Source: JANYCG01 sp031418395
Lineage (GTDB): Bacteria; Pseudomonadota; Gammaproteobacteria; Burkholderiales; Burkholderiaceae_C
DNA length: 17,564 bases
Assembly (NCBI GenBank): GCA_031418395.1
Contig: JANOXL010000239.1
Span: 1-17,564, forward strand
Reading direction: 5' to 3'
Shown here: piece after piece, positions 13,899 to 17,564 of the stretch
Layout of the letters: each line of letters starts with the position of its first letter
Numbering within the stretch: position 1 is the stretch's first letter
Position numbers and translations under genes: made by a program
The notes under the pieces: generated by a model
The model's input: only the letters and a program-made list of their open reading frames with translations
Database searches by the model: none
What the model was told of the DNA's origin: nothing

Positions 13899-15122
13899 AT
13901 GGGTAATGTCCTATTGTTGGTGCACCGACTGCCCTATCCGCCCAACAAAGGCGATAAGGTGCGGTCTTACCACTTGCTCAAACACTTGGCACAAAATAAT
14001 CGCGTCTTTTTGGGTACCTTTATTGATGACCCTGCGGACAACATCCACCAACCTATCGTGCGGAGTCTTTGTGCCGACATGTTCGCAGGGCAATTGGTGC
14101 CGTCCGTCCAGAAGGCCTTGAGTTTGTTGGCATTGTTATCGGGCCAGGCTTTGTCATTGCGTTATTACCAGGACAATAGGCTGCAGGATTGGGTGCAAAG
14201 CGTGGCTTCTCAAAACCAAATGGATGCAGTCGTGGTGTTTTCATCGGCTATGGGTCAATTTGTCCCAACTGACCTGAAGAGTCCCTTGCTGGTGGATTTT
14301 GTCGATGTCGATTCGGCCAAATGGGCGGGTTATGCCGACAAGCATCCGTGGCCTCTATCCTGGCTGTATCGGAGGGAAGGCAAAAAGTTGCTCGCCTATG
14401 AGCGCGGTTTGGCGATGCGTTCGACCCGCTCTTTCTTTGTCACTGAAAACGAAGCCCAGTTGTTTAGAAATAGAGCACCAGAATGTGACAAACGTATCGC
14501 TGTCATCAGCAACGGCGTTGATTCCGACTATTTTTCTCCAGCGACCGGGCGCGCCAATCCCTTGAGAAAAGGGCAGATTTCGGTCGTGTTCACCGGAGCC
14601 ATGGACTATTGGCCAAATGTTGATGCCGTCACGTGGTTTGTTTCGGACGTGCTCCCTGCGCTGAGGACGACGTACACCAATTTGTGTTTTTACATTGTCG
14701 GCCGCAGTCCAACCGCCGCGGTACTTGCTTTGGCGGCTTCTGACGTAGTGGTGACGGGCACAGTAGACGATGTTCGACCTTACCTGCAACACGCCAGCGT
14801 CGTCGTGGCCCCGTTGCGCTTGGCGCGGGGCATTCAAAATAAAATACTAGAGGCCATGGCGATGGCGCGGCCCGTCGTGGCTGCCAATACCTGCGTGCAG
14901 GTCATCGACGCCATAGCGGGAGAAGAAGTGTTGGGTGCAGAATCGGCGCAGGACTTCGTCAGTCAAATTGAACGATTGCTGAACTCACCTGTGTTGGCAG
15001 ACCACGTGGGCTTGGCGGGGCGTCGACGTGTCGTGCAAAACTACAGTTGGGACGCGCATCTGGGGAAAATTGACCAGCATTTAACGCCTGCTCATCAACG
15101 CATGGATTGCGCCGACGCATGA
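13899..15122 (+). CDS. GT4-family glycosyltransferase (PEP-CTERM/EpsH1 system type)
   Basis: This 407-residue GT-B fold enzyme opens MGNVLLLVHRLPYPPNKGDK, the characteristic N-terminus of the sugar transferases associated with XrtA. The hinge and donor-site motifs are ISNGVD (203-208), FTGAMDYWPN (231-240), the VAPLRLARGIQNKILEAMA stretch (303-321, with the Glu of the EX7E motif) and RPVVA. It would add a sugar to the lipid-linked repeat unit on the cytoplasmic face. ATG at 13899 is 8 bp after the FemAB stop. An in-frame TTG at 13854 inside FemAB would add 15 residues of no family character, so it was rejected. The stop overlaps the xrtA start (ATGA). Confidence 0.93.
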   Translation: MGNVLLLVHRLPYPPNKGDKVRSYHLLKHLAQNNRVFLGTFIDDPADNIHQPIVRSLCADMFAGQLVPSVQKALSLLALLSGQALSLRYYQDNRLQDWVQSVASQNQMDAVVVFSSAMGQFVPTDLKSPLLVDFVDVDSAKWAGYADKHPWPLSWLYRREGKKLLAYERGLAMRSTRSFFVTENEAQLFRNRAPECDKRIAVISNGVDSDYFSPATGRANPLRKGQISVVFTGAMDYWPNVDAVTWFVSDVLPALRTTYTNLCFYIVGRSPTAAVLALAASDVVVTGTVDDVRPYLQHASVVVAPLRLARGIQNKILEAMAMARPVVAANTCVQVIDAIAGEEVLGAESAQDFVSQIERLLNSPVLADHVGLAGRRRVVQNYSWDAHLGKIDQHLTPAHQRMDCADA

Positions 15123-16690
15123 CGAGCACCTATCAACCTTTCCGCGTTTTGCTTGGTCCTTGGCGTGTCGCTGTGCCTGTCATGTTGGCGGTCTTGGCAG
15201 TTTTGTTCGCCGCGTATTGGGGAACAGCCACATCGATTTTCCAGACCTGGATGCGCTCGGGAACCTTTACTCACGGTTTTCTGGTTCCGCCTATCGTTGC
15301 TTGGTTGATATGGCAGAGACGCCATCAATTGGCGGATATGGTGCCGGTACCTAATTTTTGGTTTCTATTGTTATTAGCTGCCGTGGTTTTTGGCTGGTTC
15401 CTGGGCGAATTGGCCTCTGTCAACGCAGTGACCCAGCTAGCTTTTGTTTCGATGCTGGTGTTGGCCGTGCCGGCCATCTTGGGACTCGCCGTGGCGCGGG
15501 CCATTGTTTTCCCGTTGGCATTCCTTTTCTTTGCGGTGCCAATTGGCGAGTTTGCGATGCCGCAGTTGATGCTTTGGACGGCAGACTTCACCATCGAAGC
15601 CTTGCGCTTGTCTGGAATTCCAGTTTATCGCGAAGGTCTACAGTTCGTCATACCTTCCGGCAACTGGTCTGTAGTCGAGGCTTGCAGTGGCGTGAGATAC
15701 CTCATTGCATCTTTGACGGTGGGGACATTATTCGCCTACATCAATTACCAATCGATGCACCGTCGTCTGCTGTTTATAGGCGTGTCTATTTTGGTGCCGA
15801 TTGTTGCCAATTGGCTGCGAGCCTACTTTATCGTCATGTTGGGGCACTATTCCAGTAATAAATTGGCTACGGGTGTTGATCATCTGGTGTATGGCTGGCT
15901 ATTTTTCGGCGTCGTGATCATGCTGATGTTCATGATCGGTGCACGTTGGTCGGAGCCGGATCGGCTTGAGTCTGGTGGATCGAAGCCCCACGTGGCAGGG
16001 TTTTCTGCCCATTCGTCGAATGGCAGTTTTTATGCTGTTGCACTTTGTTTTGCAGCGCTGGTCTGTTTGCCCCAATGGTGGCAATGGAAAGTAAGTTCGT
16101 TGCCAGCACCCAGCGCGCTGCAACTGGAACTGCCCCGCGCCAAGGCACCTGATTGGCAGTCCAGCACACCGGAAAATTGGGTACTCAAACCCAGATTTCT
16201 AAATCCCTCAGCTCAAACCAGTGCAATTTTTTCGAACGGTGGCAAAGAAGTCGGCCTGTATCTGGGCTTCTACCAAAACCAGAATTTCAATCGAAAACTC
16301 GTCAGCTCCAGCAACGCGCTAGTCAGTAGCTCGGATTCGAAGTGGGTGGAGGTCAATACCAAGCTGCACCCCACGCAGTTGGGTGGCAAATCAAGCGCTG
16401 TCAAAGCCACTGAGCTGCGAGCCATGGCCGGTGGTGTGTTGACCGCAGACGCCCGCTTGGAAGTTTGGCAAATTTATTGGATAGGCGGCACTTTGACCTC
16501 TAATGACTACGCTGCCAAAGTTTATAGTGCGTTTTACCGTTTGATGGGCCGAGGGGATGACTCGGCAGTCATCGTTGTCTACACCCAAAAAACAGCTGGG
16601 GGCGAGGCTCAGTCGGTTTTGCAGCGTTTTATGGATGACCATTACTCGCAGATTGATGCGGCTTTGTCAGCATTGAAACGTCAAAACTAA
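15119..16690 (+). CDS. xrtA: Exosortase A fused to EpsI
   Basis: This 523-residue fusion carries an exosortase domain (about 1-275) of several membrane helices and a C-terminal EpsI domain (about 305-523) behind one further membrane helix (303-319). The exosortase active-site residues are all present: C189 in VVEACSGVRYL, R234 in NWLRAYFIV and H255 in GVDHLVYGW. Exosortases are thought to cut and sort proteins bearing PEP-CTERM tails, by analogy with sortases. EpsI is required for EPS production in Methylobacillus, though its activity is unknown. The ATG at 15119 overlaps the glycosyltransferase stop; an in-frame TTG at 15107 was rejected. XrtA-EpsI fusions are known in betaproteobacteria. 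The PEP-CTERM protein at 910-1809 is a likely substrate. This is the last gene of the tightly packed operon. Confidence 0.95.
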   Translation: MTSTYQPFRVLLGPWRVAVPVMLAVLAVLFAAYWGTATSIFQTWMRSGTFTHGFLVPPIVAWLIWQRRHQLADMVPVPNFWFLLLLAAVVFGWFLGELASVNAVTQLAFVSMLVLAVPAILGLAVARAIVFPLAFLFFAVPIGEFAMPQLMLWTADFTIEALRLSGIPVYREGLQFVIPSGNWSVVEACSGVRYLIASLTVGTLFAYINYQSMHRRLLFIGVSILVPIVANWLRAYFIVMLGHYSSNKLATGVDHLVYGWLFFGVVIMLMFMIGARWSEPDRLESGGSKPHVAGFSAHSSNGSFYAVALCFAALVCLPQWWQWKVSSLPAPSALQLELPRAKAPDWQSSTPENWVLKPRFLNPSAQTSAIFSNGGKEVGLYLGFYQNQNFNRKLVSSSNALVSSSDSKWVEVNTKLHPTQLGGKSSAVKATELRAMAGGVLTADARLEVWQIYWIGGTLTSNDYAAKVYSAFYRLMGRGDDSAVIVVYTQKTAGGEAQSVLQRFMDDHYSQIDAALSALKRQN

Positions 16691-16733
16691 GCCAAGCGTC
16701 AAGAAGCCCCAGTGTTGGATTTTTTTATTTGTT

Positions 16734-16737
16734 GGAG
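16734..16737 (+). promoter_or_regulatory. Ribosome binding site of the tviB-like gene
   Basis: GGAG lies 8 nt before the ATG at 16746, within TTGGAGAGATTGAA. It supports that start. It is one of only two clear Shine-Dalgarno sequences I see in the window. The 55 bp before this gene contain a T-run but no convincing terminator stem, so read-through from xrtA is plausible. Confidence 0.75.
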
Positions 16738-16745
16738 AGATTGAA

Positions 16746-17564
16746 ATGACCGTGGTTGCAGTGATCGGATTGGGTTATGTGGGCCTGCCCCTCGTCGTGG
16801 AGTTTGGCAAGCATCTGCGCACTATCGGGTTTGACATCGCTGTCAACAAGGTGGAGTCCTGCCTTAGAGGTGTAGACCCTTCGCGGGAGCTGTCTGACGA
16901 TGAGATGAGTGCGTCGCCCAAAGCCGAGTACACGGCAGACCCCAAGATGCTGGCTGAAGCAGATATCATTCTTGTGGCGGTGCCAACGCCGGTTGACAAC
17001 GCCCACATCCCGGATTTTCGGCCTCTTATCGGCTCCAGCACCAGCGTGGGAAGGCATATGAAAAAGGGTGCCATTGTGGTGTACGAATCCACCGTTTACC
17101 CCGGCGCGACGGAGGAGGTCTGCATTCCTGTGCTTGAGCGCGAATCGGGCTTGAAATGGAAGCAGGATTTCTTCGTCGGTTATTCCCCTGAGCGCATCAA
17201 CCCTGGCGACAAGGAGCACACGCTGACCAAGATCCTTAAAATCGTTTCGGGCGATTCGCCGCAAACGCTGGACAAGGTGGCCAAACTGTATGAGACCATC
17301 ATCGTGCCAGGTGTGCACCGAGCCTCCAGCATCAAGGCCGCCGAAGCCGCCAAAGTCATCGAAAACACCCAGCGCGACTTGAACATCTCGCTGATGAACG
17401 AGCTGTCGATCATTTTCGACAAAATGGGCATCGACACCACCGAGGTGCTCGAAGCGGCTGGCACAAAGTGGAACTTCCTGAAGTTCAAGCCGGGCCTGGT
17501 TGGCGGCCACTGCATCGGTGTTGATCCGTATTACCTGACGCACAAAGCCGAGATGCTGGGTTAC
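16746..17564 (+). CDS. tviB: UDP-N-acetylhexosamine 6-dehydrogenase, TviB type (C-terminus cut by edge)
   Basis: The 273 visible codons are open at the right edge; the full protein should be about 420-430 residues. The N-terminal Rossmann motif is GLGYVGLP (8-15). The motif VAVPTPVD (77-84) follows, then YESTVYPG (113-120), the central helix KAAEAAKVIENTQRDLN (197-213), and the catalytic Cys256 in GGHCIGVDPYY. The wording around GTKWNFLKFKPGLVGGHC is that of the TviB/VipA and WbpA-like group, which oxidises UDP-GlcNAc or UDP-GalNAc to the uronic acid with two NAD+. UDP-ManNAc dehydrogenase (WecC) is related and cannot be wholly excluded, which matters because wecB is upstream. Start is fixed by the ribosome binding site at 16734. 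It probably provides a HexNAcA unit for the EPS. Confidence 0.88.
   Translation, partial: MTVVAVIGLGYVGLPLVVEFGKHLRTIGFDIAVNKVESCLRGVDPSRELSDDEMSASPKAEYTADPKMLAEADIILVAVPTPVDNAHIPDFRPLIGSSTSVGRHMKKGAIVVYESTVYPGATEEVCIPVLERESGLKWKQDFFVGYSPERINPGDKEHTLTKILKIVSGDSPQTLDKVAKLYETIIVPGVHRASSIKAAEAAKVIENTQRDLNISLMNELSIIFDKMGIDTTEVLEAAGTKWNFLKFKPGLVGGHCIGVDPYYLTHKAEMLGY

Noticed and set aside
15358..15858. 166-codon open frame in another frame of xrtA
   Set aside because: It lies wholly inside the exosortase domain, whose catalytic Cys, Arg and His are in the annotated frame.
16691..16745. T-rich stretch after xrtA read as a terminator
   Set aside because: No GC-rich stem precedes the T-run, and the next gene's ribosome binding site begins right after it.
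16725..17543. 272-codon open frame on the minus strand opposite tviB
   Set aside because: It is a codon-for-codon shadow of a clearly conserved dehydrogenase; its translation has no recognisable domain.
1..17564. CRISPR arrays, insertion sequences, prophage or attachment sites
   Set aside because: No regularly spaced repeats, transposase or integrase genes, or long terminal inverted repeats were seen on either strand.

Overview
The window looks like a betaproteobacterial chromosome segment, probably Burkholderiales / Comamonadaceae-like. This is inferred from protein style, moderate GC and the gene set; no marker gene is present to prove it. Its core is an exopolysaccharide (EPS) locus of the exosortase A (XrtA) / PEP-CTERM type. 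One PEP-CTERM cargo gene lies at the left end and the fused exosortase-EpsI gene near the right end. The locus type is known. The less familiar parts are the regulatory sequences and an orphan E1-like (ThiF) gene.

Layout. Positions 1-826 (minus) hold the 5' part of a DMT/EamA-type permease that runs off the left edge. A hairpin terminator at 858-883 separates it from a THxN-type PEP-CTERM protein gene (1809-910, minus). That gene has a strong ribosome binding site and a near-consensus sigma-54 (-24/-12) promoter at 1860-1875. The 321-bp divergent intergenic region (1810-2130) also holds a TGT-N11-ACA dyad and three small hairpins. Next on the plus strand are a ThiF/MoeB-like adenylyltransferase (2131-3000) and a UDP-glucuronate 4-epimerase-type SDR (3031-4038). 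Convergent to them is a low-molecular-weight protein tyrosine phosphatase (4612-4103, minus).

The phosphatase and the EPS operon diverge from a 196-bp region that carries two inverted repeats. The plus-strand operon (4809-16690) runs: outer-membrane polysaccharide export lipoprotein, Wzz-type chain-length/co-polymerase, tyrosine autokinase with a Tyr-Gly tail, outer-membrane beta-barrel protein, ExeA-like ATPase, UDP-GlcNAc 2-epimerase (wecB), NodB polysaccharide deacetylase, FemAB-like acyltransferase, GT4 glycosyltransferase and XrtA-EpsI. Spacing is tight, with two ATGA stop/start overlaps. After a 55-bp gap with a good ribosome binding site comes a TviB-type UDP-HexNAc 6-dehydrogenase, cut by the right edge at 17564.

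How the genes fit together (inference from families). WecB, TviB and the SDR epimerase supply UDP-ManNAc and uronic-acid nucleotide sugars. The glycosyltransferase builds the repeat unit, and the FemAB and NodB enzymes decorate it. The Wzz/kinase pair, opposed by the divergent phosphatase, would control chain length and export through the lipoprotein and beta-barrel. XrtA would process PEP-CTERM proteins such as the THxN protein. The initiating glycosyltransferase, flippase, polymerase, amidotransferase and PrsK/PrsR regulators usual for this locus type are not in the window; they may lie beyond the right edge.
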